The translations under genes and the position numbers were made by a program. From positions 99,433,637 to 99,497,636 of the forward strand of contig NC_133665.1 in the NCBI RefSeq assembly GCF_037893015.1: a stretch of 64,000 bases of DNA, given 5' to 3'. This document shows, in pieces, positions 46,346 through 57,542 of this stretch. The stretch is from Macrotis lagotis. Lineage: Eukaryota > Chordata > Mammalia > Peramelemorphia > Peramelidae. Position 1 is the first letter of the stretch; every line of letters begins with the position of its first letter. Under the pieces are notes generated by a model. The model saw nothing but the letters and a program-made list of their open reading frames with translations. It was not told where the DNA came from and did no database searches.

Positions 46346-46589
46346 AGTGATTATGGTTTTTATGTAGCCTGATATTTGCTTTACAAGAATTAAAATATTC
46401 ATAATATTTTGATCTCATACTGTGAAGTATAAATAGAATATCAAAGAGGGAATGAGGGAGTTGGTCTAGAGTGGTATACAAGACAAAAATAAGGGCACAA
46501 ACAGCTAGTTGTTCATCATAAAAATAGCAAGATATCAATATTTTGAAGTTTTATACAATGTTCCATATCTATAAACTTCCAAGTGTGAA

Positions 46590-46990
46590 AAAAAAGAAGG
46601 GAGATTACCTTATTTATACTTCTTTTTTGGAGACAAGCTTGATCATTATAATTTAATTACATTCAGTTTCAATTGTCTAATGCTATTCTTTTCATGTATA
46701 TTGTTGTAATCATGGCATATATTGTTTTCCTGATTCTACTTATCTCATTCTGTATCAGTTTATATAATTCCTTCCTTGCTCTTGTAATTCATCATATTTT
46801 GCACAATTCATTATAATACTATATGATACTGTGATGGGTACATTCCCTCAAGAGATGGTTAATGATCACCTCTAGTTCTACAAAAAGTGTATGTGGCACT
46901 TAGTTTTTCATCATTCTCTTTCTTGGGGTACTTAATCTAGCTGTGGGATATTTCTATCAAAGGATGTAGACATTTTAGTCAGTTTTTTCA
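46590..46990 (-). mobile_element. Old L1 3' fragment
   Basis: Reverse-oriented L1 3' sequence (GTTTTCCTGATTCTACTTAT, ATACTATATGATACTG). The end part is shared with the B flank near 27480-27560. Confidence 0.55.
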
Positions 46991-47760
46991 CAGAATTCTA
47001 TTTTGGCTGGACCAAGTCACAGCTCCACTCCCAATCCAAAGATGTGTCCATCTTCAAATTGGACTGTTTTGATTTTTGCCGATCATTGCCATTTTGCTAA
47101 GTGTGTAAGGTGTAGGGTTTTCTGGAACTCAAGTTTTTCTCCACTCCATCCTGTTCTTCAAACAGCTTCCAAAGTGATTTTCTTTGAATATAGGTCTTAC
47201 CAAGCCACTTCCTTGGCCAGTAAGTTCTATGGGATCCCCTATTGTCTCTAAGATACAATCCAAGCTCCATGTTTAGATTTTAAAGTACTTCATAACCTGG
47301 CCCTAATCTACATTTTTTCTTTCCCTCATATTATATCACTTCCCTTTCCTCACCCCACCTTCTGCTCCTTACCCATAATACTCTATTTTCTGTTTCTGTA
47401 AACCCTTTGCTATGTTCCAGTCTCATTTCACATAGCACCTGTCCAGTTGCTAGTGCCTTCCCTTTCGAAGCACCCTTTCATTTCTTTTGTAGTTATTTAT
47501 TTATTTGATATTTATTTATTTATTTTTGCAAGGCAATGGGGTTAAGTGACTTGCCCACAGCTGCACAGATTATTAAGTATCTGAGGTTTGATTTGAATTC
47601 AGGTCCTGCTACTTCCAGGGCCAGTGCTATGCCACCTAGCTGCCCCTGTATTTATCTTTAATATGTTTTTATATGTACATGTTGTCTCTCGAGATAGAAT
47701 GTATTTCAGGGACTATTTGCATTTTGTATGTAAAGCATGGAGGACTATGGTCTGACAAGT
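46990..47760 (+). mobile_element. L2 LINE 3' end, split by a SINE
   Basis: L2 3' ORF region and tail (CCAAGCCACTTCCTTGG, CATAACCTGGCCCTAATCTA, ATATGTACATGTTGTCTCTC) broken by a reverse SINE at 47510-47648 (GCAAGGCAATGGGGTTAAG to CTAGCTGCCCC). Confidence 0.75.
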
Positions 47761-48003
47761 TTTTGTTGGACAGTCTTTTCACTTGTGTCCCAATCTTCAG
47801 GACCCCATTTGGCATTTTCTTGGCAGAGATATGGGGGCGTTTTGCCATTTCCTTCCCCAGCTCATTTGACAGATGAGGAAACTAAGGTAAACAGGGTCAA
47901 GTGACTTGCCTAGGGTAACTGTCTGAGATCAGCTTTGAACTCATGAAGATGAGCCCTTCTGACTCACAGCTCAGTGTTCTATACACTGCCATTTAGCTGC
48001 CCT
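47755..48003 (-). mobile_element. SINE with RTE-type tail
   Basis: CTTGTGTCCCAATCTTCAGG tail part to the GCCATTTAGCTGCCC head. Confidence 0.8.
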
Positions 48004-48149
48004 GTCTGACAAATAAGAGGCACTCAAGTTTCTTGATTGATTGACAATCTAAGTTCACATAGTTAATAATAGCAGTGACAGAATTTGTAGACATGTCTTC
48101 TGACTTCAAATTCCATATGATCACCTAATTATTGCTGGTTATCGTAAAT

Positions 48150-48240
48150 ATTTCCCCCATCCTCCTCCCCCCCACCTCTCCTCCTCCTCTTCCTCTTCCT
48201 CCTCCTTCATTCTCCTCTTTCTACCTCCTACTCCTCCTAT

Positions 48241-48275
<35 letters not shown>
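48150..48275. repeat. CT-rich tract with (TC)n
   Basis: Low-complexity CCTCCTCCT and TCTCTCTC runs. Confidence 0.9.
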
Positions 48276-48276
<1 letters not shown>

Positions 48277-48639
48277 AACATAGGAGGAAACTAAGACTTA
48301 TGGAAATAGAATAACTTGTTCACAAATGCATCTCTAGGAAATGGCATAGATTGGTCTTGAACTTCTGTCCACACTGCCTTGCCACTCTTCTGTCATTCAT
48401 ACATTGCATTCCAAGTTCCTTCCCTAGATCTGTGCTGACTGGTGAGATCTCATTGTTGGTCCCAGTCATGTCAACTACCATGACATCTCTTCTCTATTCT
48501 TCTTTTTCTCTCCCCTCCTCATATCTCTTGCTTTGGGAACTGCAATCAAATCACTACCATTCACTTTTCCTGAAGCTTCACTATTACATGGTTTCTGATC
48601 CCCTGGGAGTATCAGTTCTCCCATCAGCTCTCCCATAAT

Positions 48640-48765
48640 AATCTTCTTGAAAGAAGAGATAGTCTCTCCCTGGTATTTGTATCCCTAGTACTCAGCATCA
48701 CTCAGCATCATTAATTAGCTAGCACTCAATAAATAAATGCTTTCATTTATTCATTCACTCCAATT
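48640..48765 (+). mobile_element. LINE 3' tail (L2-like)
   Basis: Ends GCACTCAATAAATAAATGC, the common L2-type tail. The open frame at 48351-48638 before it has no recognisable domain. Confidence 0.5.
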
Positions 48766-48904
48766 CTAAGACATTTTTAAAGATTACCTCATAGTTATAG
48801 AATAGTTATTTGGGATCCCCCTGATAACAAAGGCTTCCTAATCCCAAAGGATAGGTAGGAAATGGAGAGACTGTGGTTTGGGCCTGCTCTAGATCTGATA
48901 AGGT

Positions 48905-51290
48905 TAAGTCACCATCTTTTGCACTTTTTTTCATTAAATCCCTGAATATTCTTGACTTTTTGAAAGTAATTTTGTGGAAATTTGATTGTTAAGGCACTAA
49001 ATAAGTAGATTAATTTGGGTAGAATTATCGTTTTTATTATATTAGCTTGGCCTATCCATGAGCAGTTGATATTTGTCCAGTTATTTACATCTGATTTTGT
49101 TTGTGTGAAAAGTATTTTAGGGTTGGTTTTCATAGAGTTTCTGAGTCTGATTTGGCAGGTAGACTCCCAAGTATTTTGCATTGCCTGATGTGACTTTAAA
49201 TGAAATTTCTCTTTCTAGTATCTGCTGCTGTATCTTGATATCAATATATATAGAAATATAGAGGTTTTATGAGGGTTTATTTTATATCCTATGACTTTGC
49301 TAAAGTTGCTAATTGTTTCTAGAAGTTTTTACATGAATTTTTTTAGGATTCTCATGTCATCTGCAAAGAGTGAGAATTTTGTTTCTTCCTTCCCAATTCT
49401 AATTAGTTTAATTTCTTTTTCTTTTCTTATTGCTGAAGCTAACATTTCTAACACAATATTGAATAGTAGTGGTGATAATGGGCATCCTTGTTTCATCTCT
49501 GATCTTATTGGGAATGCCTCTAGCCTATCCCCATTGCATATAATGCTTGTTGATGTTTCAGATAGATACTGCTATTCATTCTAAGGAACAATCTATTTAT
49601 TCCTATGCTCTCTAGTGTTTTTAGTAGGAATGGGTGCTGTATTTTATCAAAAGCTTTTTTAGTATCTATTGAGATAATCATGATTTCTGATAGGTTTGTT
49701 ATTGATATAGTTAATTAAACTAACAGTTTTTTCTAACATTGAATAAACCCTGCATTCCTGGGATAAATCCTGCTTGGTCATAGTGTATTATCCTAGTAAT
49801 AACTTCCTGTAATTGCTTTGTTAAGATTTTATTTAAGATTTTTGCATCTATATTCTTTAGGGAGATAGGTCCATGATTTTCTTTTTCTGTTTTGACTCTT
49901 CCTAGTTTAAGTATCAGCACCATATTGGTGTCATAGGAAGAGTTTGGCAGAGTTCCATCTTCACCTATTTTGCCAAAGAGTTTATATAGAATCAGAATCA
50001 ATTGTTCCTTAAATGTTGGATAGAATTCACTTGTGAATGCATCTGGCCCTGGAGATCTTTCTTAGGGAGTTCAATAATGGCTTGTTTAATTTCTTCAATT
50101 TCCTCTTCATTTAACCTGGGCAATTTATCTGTTTGTACATATTCATCCATTTCACTTGGATTATCAAATTTATTAGTATACAGTTGGGCAAATTTTCTAT
50201 TTAGTTCTGGTCTTTTTGTCAAGAAAAGTTGGAAGTCTCCTATTTTATTAAATGTCCATCTTTTCCCCTGGAAGGGAATGCTTAGTTTTGCAGGATAGTG
50301 AATTCTTTTTTTTTTTAGGTTTTTGCAAGGCAAATGGGGTTAAGTGGCTTGCCCAAGGCCACACAGCTAGGTAATTATTAAGTGTTTGCGACCGGATTTG
50401 AACCCAGGTACTCCTGACTCCAGGGCTGGTGCTTTATCTACTGTGTTACCTAGCCACCCCTGGATAGTGAATTCTTGGCTGCATTCCAAGCTCCCTTGTT
50501 CTTTGGAATATTGCATTCCAGGCCCTTTGATCCCTTAACATTGATGCAGCCAGGTCCTGTGTAATTCTTACTGTGGTTCCTTGGTATCTAAATTATTTCT
50601 TTCTGTCTATTTTCAGCATTTTCTCCTTTATCTGATAGTTCTGAAATTTGACCACAACATTCCTTGGTGTTTTCATTTTGGGATCCCTTTCAGCAGGGGA
50701 TCAATGTATTCTTTTAATAACTATTTTACCCTCTGGTTCCATGATATCAGGGCAGTTTTACATCACTAAATTCTCAAATATTGAGTCCAGGCTTTTTTCA
50801 TTCTCAATGTGTTCAGGAGGCTTAGTGATTCTTAAGTGGTCTCTTCTGAATCTATTTTCTAGGTCAGTAGTTTTGCCAATGAGGTAGCTTATGTTTTCTT
50901 CCTTTTTTTTATTTTTTGGTTTTTTTTTTTACCAGATTCTTGTCTCATGAAATCATTAGTTTCCACGGATTCCATTCTTTTTTTTTTTAAGAGAAGAATA
51001 TTTTTTCATTTACCTTTTCCAGCTCCTTTTTGAAGGAATTTTTCATTTGCCCAATTGTGATTTTGAGAGAATTATTTTCTTTTTGAACTTGTCCAGTTTT
51101 ATTTTCCAAGGACTTTTTTTCTTGTTGCAAGTGTTAATTTTCTCTTGCAAGGTGTTAATTTTCTCTTGACTTTCTTTCCCCAATTTTTCCAATTGAGTTT
51201 TAAACTCCTTCCTGATCTCTTCTAAGAAGTCTTTCTGGACTGGAGACCAATTCATATTCTCAGAAGTTCTAGCTCTTTCTGGGTTAGGGT
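48905..51290 (-). mobile_element. L1 fragment with ORF1 fused to ORF2 in frame
   Basis: Read on the minus strand: ORF1 coiled coil (51043-51255), the ORF1p core and C-terminal domain (50900-50230, with RITQDLAASMLRDQRAWN), then at about 50215-50240 a direct in-frame passage into ORF2 (KRPELN then RKFAQLYTNKFDNPSEMDEY), continuing through the reverse transcriptase (49720-50001, [20 protein letters not shown]) to the post-RT region (48909-49181, WIGQANIIKTIILPKLIYL). The endonuclease domain and inter-ORF region are missing. The piece is also cut at its 3' side near 48905 and has several stops. Confidence 0.82.
50308..50461 (-). mobile_element. WSINE1-like SINE inside the L1 fragment
   Basis: Flanked by the 15-base duplication GGATAGTGAATTCTT (50293-50307 and 50462-50476). 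Confidence 0.93.
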
Positions 51291-53104
51291 CTTAAGAAGA
51301 TAAAGTTTTATATACATATTCACTTATCTCCTAAAACTATTGAAAGAAAAGTAGTTTGTAACTTTGTAACTCTTAGAGAACTATTAAAATATGAATTCTT
51401 TTTCTTATCCTATCAATTAATGAGTGTTTAGGGAATGACTACTAAGAGATCATCTCTTACACTAGTCTGTCCTATTTACAAAGATGGTCTGTTTAAATTA
51501 AAATTATTTAAAGGATATACTGAACTTCAAATAACTGCCCAATTATGTTATAAATATATTTTCCTCTATGGCAACAAATATATGTATATTTGAAATACTA
51601 CAGATTTGTTTTGGCAGTATTTCAAAACCCATATGTAAGCAATAATTCTTGTATTCTTGCAGTAATTACACAAATTCTGACCATTCCTGAGCTAGATAAA
51701 TCTGTTATCAAATTGTTTCCAAATTGCCCTGAGGGCATGGTAGAAAGCAAACAGATTCTCAATGGATGATCAGCTAGATATTCATGTTCTTATTTGTGTC
51801 TTGTATACCACTCTAAAGTAGCTCTCTTATTCCCCATTTGTTATCCTGTAATTCTTCTTCATCAGCTTTAAAACTATGTGATCAAGATGTTATGAATATT
51901 TTCATTCTTATGATACAAATGTCAGGCTACATGAAAGCCATACTCGCTGGACACGTTATTGTTGTATGGTTGTTTCAGTTGTGTCTGACTTTTCATGACC
52001 CCATTAGAGTTTTCTTGGCAAAGATCTTGGAGTGGTTTATCATTTCTTTCTCCATTTTATTTGAAAGACAAAGAAACTGAGGCAAACAAGGTTAAGTGAC
52101 TTGACCAGGGTCATACAGATAATAAGTATCTGAGGTCAGATTTGAATTCAGGAAGATAAGTCTTCTTAACTTCAAGCCTGGTACCAGCTAGTTGCATAAT
52201 AAGTTATCTTAAAACCATCATTTTCCCATCTGAGTTTATTCTACACTTATATTACTATTCTTCGACTTGGCAGATTTTCAAATAAACTGTCTGCTCCTAT
52301 GGGACATTCTTTGAGTAGAATTTCACTTGAAATATTGTGTGAGAATGTAGCCAGTAGGCAGTGGCAGAAGAAAAGAAAGTGATTTCCAGAGTCATTATTT
52401 TATTACAAAGCTCAGTTATTCATAAACATTGTTAAAAACTAAAGCAACATTTATAATTTAACTTTAGATACTTTTTTTTATTTAACACAGCAGGGAAAGG
52501 GAAGAAGGAGGAAAAGGGAGCAAGCATTTATATTGGGTACTATATCTAAGGTACCATAGATTAGGTTTTATATATATATATATGTATATGTATAGATATA
52601 TAGATATAGATATATAGATATACATAAGGCACTATAGATTAGGTATATAAATAAATATGTGTATATATATATACATATATATGATATTATTGTTATCCAC
52701 ATTTTACAGTTGAGAAAACTGAGACAAAGTTTAAGTGAGCAAGTGCCCAGTATCTTATATTTAGGAAGTATCTAAGACTGAATTTAAAATTAGGTTTTCC
52801 TGACTTCCTGACTCCACAGTACCACTAACTTCCTAGGAAAACTTTCTATTTAAAATAACAACATTTTAATTTAAAAATAAATGGTAGATATAGTAAAGCA
52901 AACTATTTATTTTCATCAGTTAATTAGGCAACCCTATCTTCTGGAGTTCAAGAATGTTGATAATACTAACATTTATTTTTGGGAAAGTGTTCCATTGTCT
53001 GTTTTTGAGCACAAATGTTGCCACATTTGTAACAATTGTATTGTTACTGTATTTTATATATTTATGATGTATTAACTACAAAAATATATTTTTAAAAAAT
53101 TATA
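51291..53104. other. AT-rich spacer with old repeats
   Basis: No gene. Contains an RTE-tailed SINE at about 51955-52200 (minus), a TATAGATA microsatellite at 52565-52685 and a MIR-like SINE at about 52690-52830 (minus). The part near 52230-52480 is the inverse of 45560-45740 and 45950-46000 in the C flank, marking the inner part of the inverted duplication. Confidence 0.6.
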
Positions 53105-53639
53105 GCAGCTACAATGGATCATTGGATAAAGATGGAAGTACCAAAAAGTGATGTTGAAAATTTGTTAATAAAGTATGTCAAAATAGTTGGTCAGAGTCAA
53201 CATACTGCATTCAGGAAATTAGTAAAAGTAATTCAGTAATTCACAATTCTGAAATAATTAAAAAAGATATTTAAGATAACAAATTATATTGTGTGCCAAA
53301 AGAGATATAAGGAATACATTAAAATTAGTTTTTGATTTATTAAAGAAATGATAATGGATATCCATGACTGCATTGTATAATTTGTGGTGATCTTGCAAAG
53401 AGCAGTTTAAGACCTTATTTTGTCTCAACATTTGCTTTTTTTTTTAACATTTCCAACAAAAACATGAAAGCTATGAAGATAAGCCTGTTGATTTTTTTTT
53501 TAATGGAAAGAACATTTGAAAACACACAATGTTGATTCTTTTATGTCTGTTAATAAACAGGATAGTAGAAAAATAATTATAACTTCATATTTAGTAAATT
53601 ATCAAATTGCAAAAACTGGGAGAGTTCACATTTTGTTGC

Positions 53640-53875
53640 TAAATCAGTTGTATCTGACTCTTTAAGTCCCCATTTTTATGGGGTTTTCTTGGCAAAGATA
53701 CTAGAGAGGTTTGCTATTTCCTTACCCAGAATCTTAATTTTACCATTGAGGAAACTAAGAGGTTAAGTGGCTTGCTCAAAATCACACAACTAGTAAGTAT
53801 CTGAAGTTGGATTTGAACTCAGGCCCTTATGACTCCAAACCATCACTCTACTCTGACTGACCCCAAGCCAATATT
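53640..53875 (-). mobile_element. SINE with RTE-type tail inside the hAT relic
   Basis: Same insertion as 9376-9560, 25805-25990 and 44358-44485, allowing for strand. Confidence 0.78.
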
Positions 53876-53960
53876 ATTACAGAAAAATTAATTCTACCAT
53901 GTGACAAAACAATGGTTAAGTATATGTTTGGAGATGGTTCCATTAAGAAGTTAGAGAAAA

Positions 53961-54112
53961 GGGGCAGCTAGGTGGTGCAGTGAATAGAGCACTGGCCCTG
54001 GAGTCAGGAGTACCTGAGTTCAAATCCGGCCTCAGGCACTTAGTAATTACCTAGCTGTGTGGCCTTGGACAAGCCACTTAACCCCATTTGCCTTGCAAAA
54101 ACCTTAAAAAAA
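53961..54112 (+). mobile_element. WSINE1-like SINE with target-site duplication
   Basis: Flanked by the 16-base repeat AAGAAGTTAGAGAAAA (53945-53960 and 54113-54128). Absent from the A and B relics. Confidence 0.94.
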
Positions 54113-55299
54113 AAGAAGTTAGAGAAAAAATCCACGTCTAACAATATCAAATCCAACAGTATCAAGTCTTATCAGATATATAATATGTCCAATGATATTG
54201 AATTAGTGATGTTAGAGTTTTTAAAAAGTGACATTGCTGCTTTGTAATTTGATAACTATATATACAACCTAGTCATTTAATTATGTTTGTATAAAATCTA
54301 CACAATGGTAAAGAGGGTGCTATTTTGTCATCAGTTAATACCACTGGGAAAGATATTTTTAATCTAATTAATTCATGCTTTCTAGGAATCATTTGGTCCT
54401 TGTGATATGGAATTTACACAGATGGAGCAAAATAGATGACTACGAAATATTGGAGCCCTGTTTCATCTATTAAACAAATGAATGAGTATATAGTATAAAC
54501 AGAATGTATCATTCCCAATAAGTTTAAGCATCAAGATCATGCCACAACAACCTAAAGGCACAATATACAATGTTAAAATAGTTCATTTTTTTTTCAAAAT
54601 CAAGGTCCACCAACTCTTGATTGCTTACTATCTTATGCAGAAAGATGGACAGGCATGTTTCATTTATTGGCTTTCCTTTGGCAGTGATTACTTGTTCATT
54701 TGATTAAGAGAAAAGTTCACTGTCTTCTTCACAAACTTTTTCACCTGAGTGAATGTATAAGTGATGTGATGTGTCTACTCAGATTAATATGTTTAGCAGA
54801 CTTTTTTAAAAACATTAACAAACTCAGCACATTATTACCAGGTGCAAAGAAAAACATATTGAATGGTCAAGAAAAATATAAAGTATTATTAAGAAATTAA
54901 AATTTGGAAAATACAAAACTGAAAATAGTCCTTTAACATTACATGATTTCTTAGTGATCTACATAATTTCTTATGTCAGATTATTAAGGCAGATATGATA
55001 ATCATCTGAAAATTTTAGACCTGACTTTCAGTGAATATTTACTTGAAATTTCTAATAAATATAATTAGATTCATAAACTATTTGATATGCCTCATATCTC
55101 TGACTGATGAACTGACAAAGGATGAAAAAAACCCTAAATTGGCATATCCATAGATTTTAGACATTTAAAAATGACAGCTTTTAACATTCTTAGTTAAAAA
55201 TAAAAAATGAATATCTATTAGGAGAACTTGTAAAATTCACCTACTATATATCCCCCTACATATTTTGATGTTTTAATTTGTGAATGAATTGGATTTAAG

Positions 55300-55425
55300 A
55301 GTTGCACAACGTTGTCAGTCTCATGACTTTAGTCAACTCTACCTCTCTTAAATCCAGTTCACGTGCAAGTCAAAACATCATTTTCTTGATGTCATTGGTC
55401 CTTTTCAAGAATGAAGGATGAACAA
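55300..55425 (+). mobile_element. 3' fragment of a longer tRNA-derived SINE
   Basis: AAATCCAGTTCACGTGC to AAGAATGAAGGATGAACAAC, as at 56580-56668. Confidence 0.7.
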
Positions 55426-55598
55426 CTTATATGAGAAAGCATTTTCACTTTATTTTTCTTCTAAATAAGAATACAGAAATAAAATCTAGGTGAAAACAGA
55501 TTTAAAACTATTTATCTGCTGGTAAGCTAAATATTACAAGCTTCCTTTGTTTAAAAAAGTTTAATATCAAAAGTAAGTTTGTATGTCATCGCTTTATT

Positions 55599-55760
55599 TT
55601 TTATTTTTATTTTTTTAGGTTTTTGCAAGGCAAATGGGGTCAAGTGGCTTGCCCAAGGCCACACAGCTAGGTAATTATTAAGTGTCTGAGACCAGATTTG
55701 AACCCAGGTACTCCTGACTCCAAGGCCGGTGCTTTATCCACTACACCACCTAGCCGCCCC
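55599..55760 (-). mobile_element. WSINE1-like SINE
   Basis: Flanked by TCATCGCTTTATT / TCATTGCTTTATT. Confidence 0.9.
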
Positions 55761-56357
55761 TCATTGCTTTATTAAGTTAAATATCTTCCAAGTTGTAATT
55801 CATTTCACTAAAAATGCTACTTATATTTGACAATTTTGTATAATAAAGAAATTGTATACAAAATCTTACAATAATCATAAGCATATAATATGAAATCTTG
55901 CAAATAATATCTTGTTGAATTACTTCTAAAAATCTTACTGAATGTCTCCATAAAATATTCATAACCATTCCATTATTTTATATTTAATGTTTTCATAAAT
56001 ATAAGAACAAAATTTCACATTTATAATTGGGATTGTATAATATAAATTTAATTTGGAGCTTTAAGAGCAAAAGAAAAAGAATCACTTAAAAATCTAAAAG
56101 AATGTTATGAGTAGTACATAAATTACCTTGAATCACACATCTTCCCTTGTTTTTTGAAAGGAGTTCAAAGAGCAAAAAATATTGAGTACCATGGTGGAGA
56201 TGATTACCTCCATTTAACCAGGAAGATTGTTCAGGAGAAAAGGAGTAAATGTCCAAGATCTCACAGATAGTCAGTGATAAAACAGGAAAAGAACCCACAT
56301 AGGTTTCCTGACTTCAAGTTCAATACTTTTTCACTGTATTATAAAAACCCTTCCTTC
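55761..56357. other. Upstream flank of gene D
   Basis: No gene. 55790-56050 is the inverse of 7030-7290 upstream of pseudogene A; 56100-56330 contains an old MIR-like SINE. Confidence 0.6.
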
Positions 56358-56830
56358 AGGGCAGCTAGGTAATACAGTGGATAGAGCACTGGTCTTGCAA
56401 TCAGAAGGATGGTAGTTCGAATTTGACCTCAGACACTTACTACTTATTAGCTGTGTGACCTTGGGCAAGGCACTTAACCCTGATTGCATCACATCTAGGG
56501 CCATCTCCAGTTGTCCTGATTCATAACTGGCCACTGGACCCAGGTGGCTCTGGAGGAGAAAGCACAACTGGTGATTTAGCACAGTGCTCCCTCACTCAAA
56601 TCCAGTTCATGTACTTGTCATGGCATCACATCCCTGATTTCAAGGTCTTCTTCAAGAATGAAGGACAAAGGGGAAGCTAGGTGGCGTAGTGTATAGAGCA
56701 CCGGCCCTGGAGTCAGGAGTACCTGAGTTCAAATCCGACCTCAGGCACTTAATAATTATCTAGCTGTGTGGCCTTGGGCAAGCCACTTAACCCCATTTGC
56801 CTTGCAAAAACGAAAAAAAAAAAGGACAAA
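56358..56830 (+). mobile_element. Long tRNA-derived SINE with a young SINE at its 3' end
   Basis: The outer SINE 56358-56669 ends in AAGGACAAA. A WSINE1-like SINE (56670-56821) follows, with the AAGGACAAA target duplication repeated at 56822-56830. Confidence 0.88.
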
Positions 56831-57246
56831 TATCATCCCTACCTCCATTTATGTGGGGGGGAAAGAAAAGTCAGTTTGTTGAACATCTTTGTGAGAAGAA
56901 GAGGCAAGGATCTTAAAAAATGACCCTCAAGGTGCATTAGTCCTTCTGAAATGATATCCCACTAGCTCACATTCACACTTAATAGCTGAATTACCAGAGG
57001 GTTCTAGGATGCTTGTGGATCCTATAACTATGGCACAATAATTTGTTTGGGGACTCTGAAGCTCAGGATTACCACTTCAGACTTCAGGTCTTTGCTCACC
57101 TCATAGTCAAAGATGATAAATTTTTCTGTCCTTTTCTCAACCTCTCAGCAGCCCCTATGACTCCATCAAGGTGAGAGGGCTTGAGTCATTGAGGTTTTTG
57201 CAAAAGGTACCTCCTTCCTCTTTGCCAAGGGATTAGGCAATGTGTT

Positions 57247-57330
57247 ATGGAGAAAGAGAGCCACAGATTAAAACAGCTAACCTACCCTTCCCCTCTATCC
57301 TTCAGGGCCCTTAAAAGAACATCTTGGGAA
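57247..57330 (+). promoter_or_regulatory. Proximal promoter of gene D with TTAAAAG box
   Basis: Conserved block upstream of all four copies: AGAGAGCCACAGATTAAAAC, a CCCTTCCCCTCT tract and CCCTTAAAAGAAC. The TTAAAAG box (57311-57317) sits 52-58 bases before the ATG, where copy A has TATAAAG. Confidence 0.55.
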
Positions 57331-57368
57331 GAGAGAAAGATGTGGAATCCCAGCCAAGGTGTGAAAAG

Positions 57369-57542
57369 ATGGGGAGAAGCCTTCTGCTACTATGTGTGGC
57401 CTTGACTGTTACAACACTTTCTTCTCAATATAGAAATAGACTGAGCGACCAAGAAGCTATATCCAAATTACTGGATCGCTACAACAAAAGGCACAATAAA
57501 TTCATCTTCAGGGCTGCTCGAGTGACACCTGGATATGACAAG
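57369..57542 (+). CDS. CATH: Gene D exon 1
   Basis: 58 codons, signal peptide plus cathelin N-terminus ending TPGYDK before GTGAGT. The extra codons of the longer frame past 57543 are intron. Confidence 0.88.

Larger units (their letters stand above)
53105..55260 (+). pseudogene. hAT (ZBED5-like) transposase relic, copy D
   Basis: Best-preserved copy of a hAT-superfamily transposase gene. In order: a BED-finger remnant CIICGDLAKSSLRP (about 53374-53415), SYLVNYQIAKTG (about 53590-53625), YNMSNDIELVMLEFLKSDIA (54182-54241), GIYTDGAK (54409-54432, the catalytic-Asp region) and LLRLICLADFFKNINKLS (about 54775-54828). These match the order of ZBED5/FAM200-type proteins. Frames are broken by stops, shifts and two SINEs (53640-53875 minus, 53961-54112 plus). 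It is unclear whether it was a mobile element or a domesticated host gene. It lies upstream of gene D on the same strand. Confidence 0.78.

Noticed and set aside
48351-48638. 95-codon frame
   Set aside because: No recognisable domain, no splice context, next to LINE tail sequence.
57324-57368. Longer N-terminus for gene D
   Set aside because: The upstream start is TTG, not ATG, and the family start aligns at 57369. The added residues look nothing like a signal peptide.
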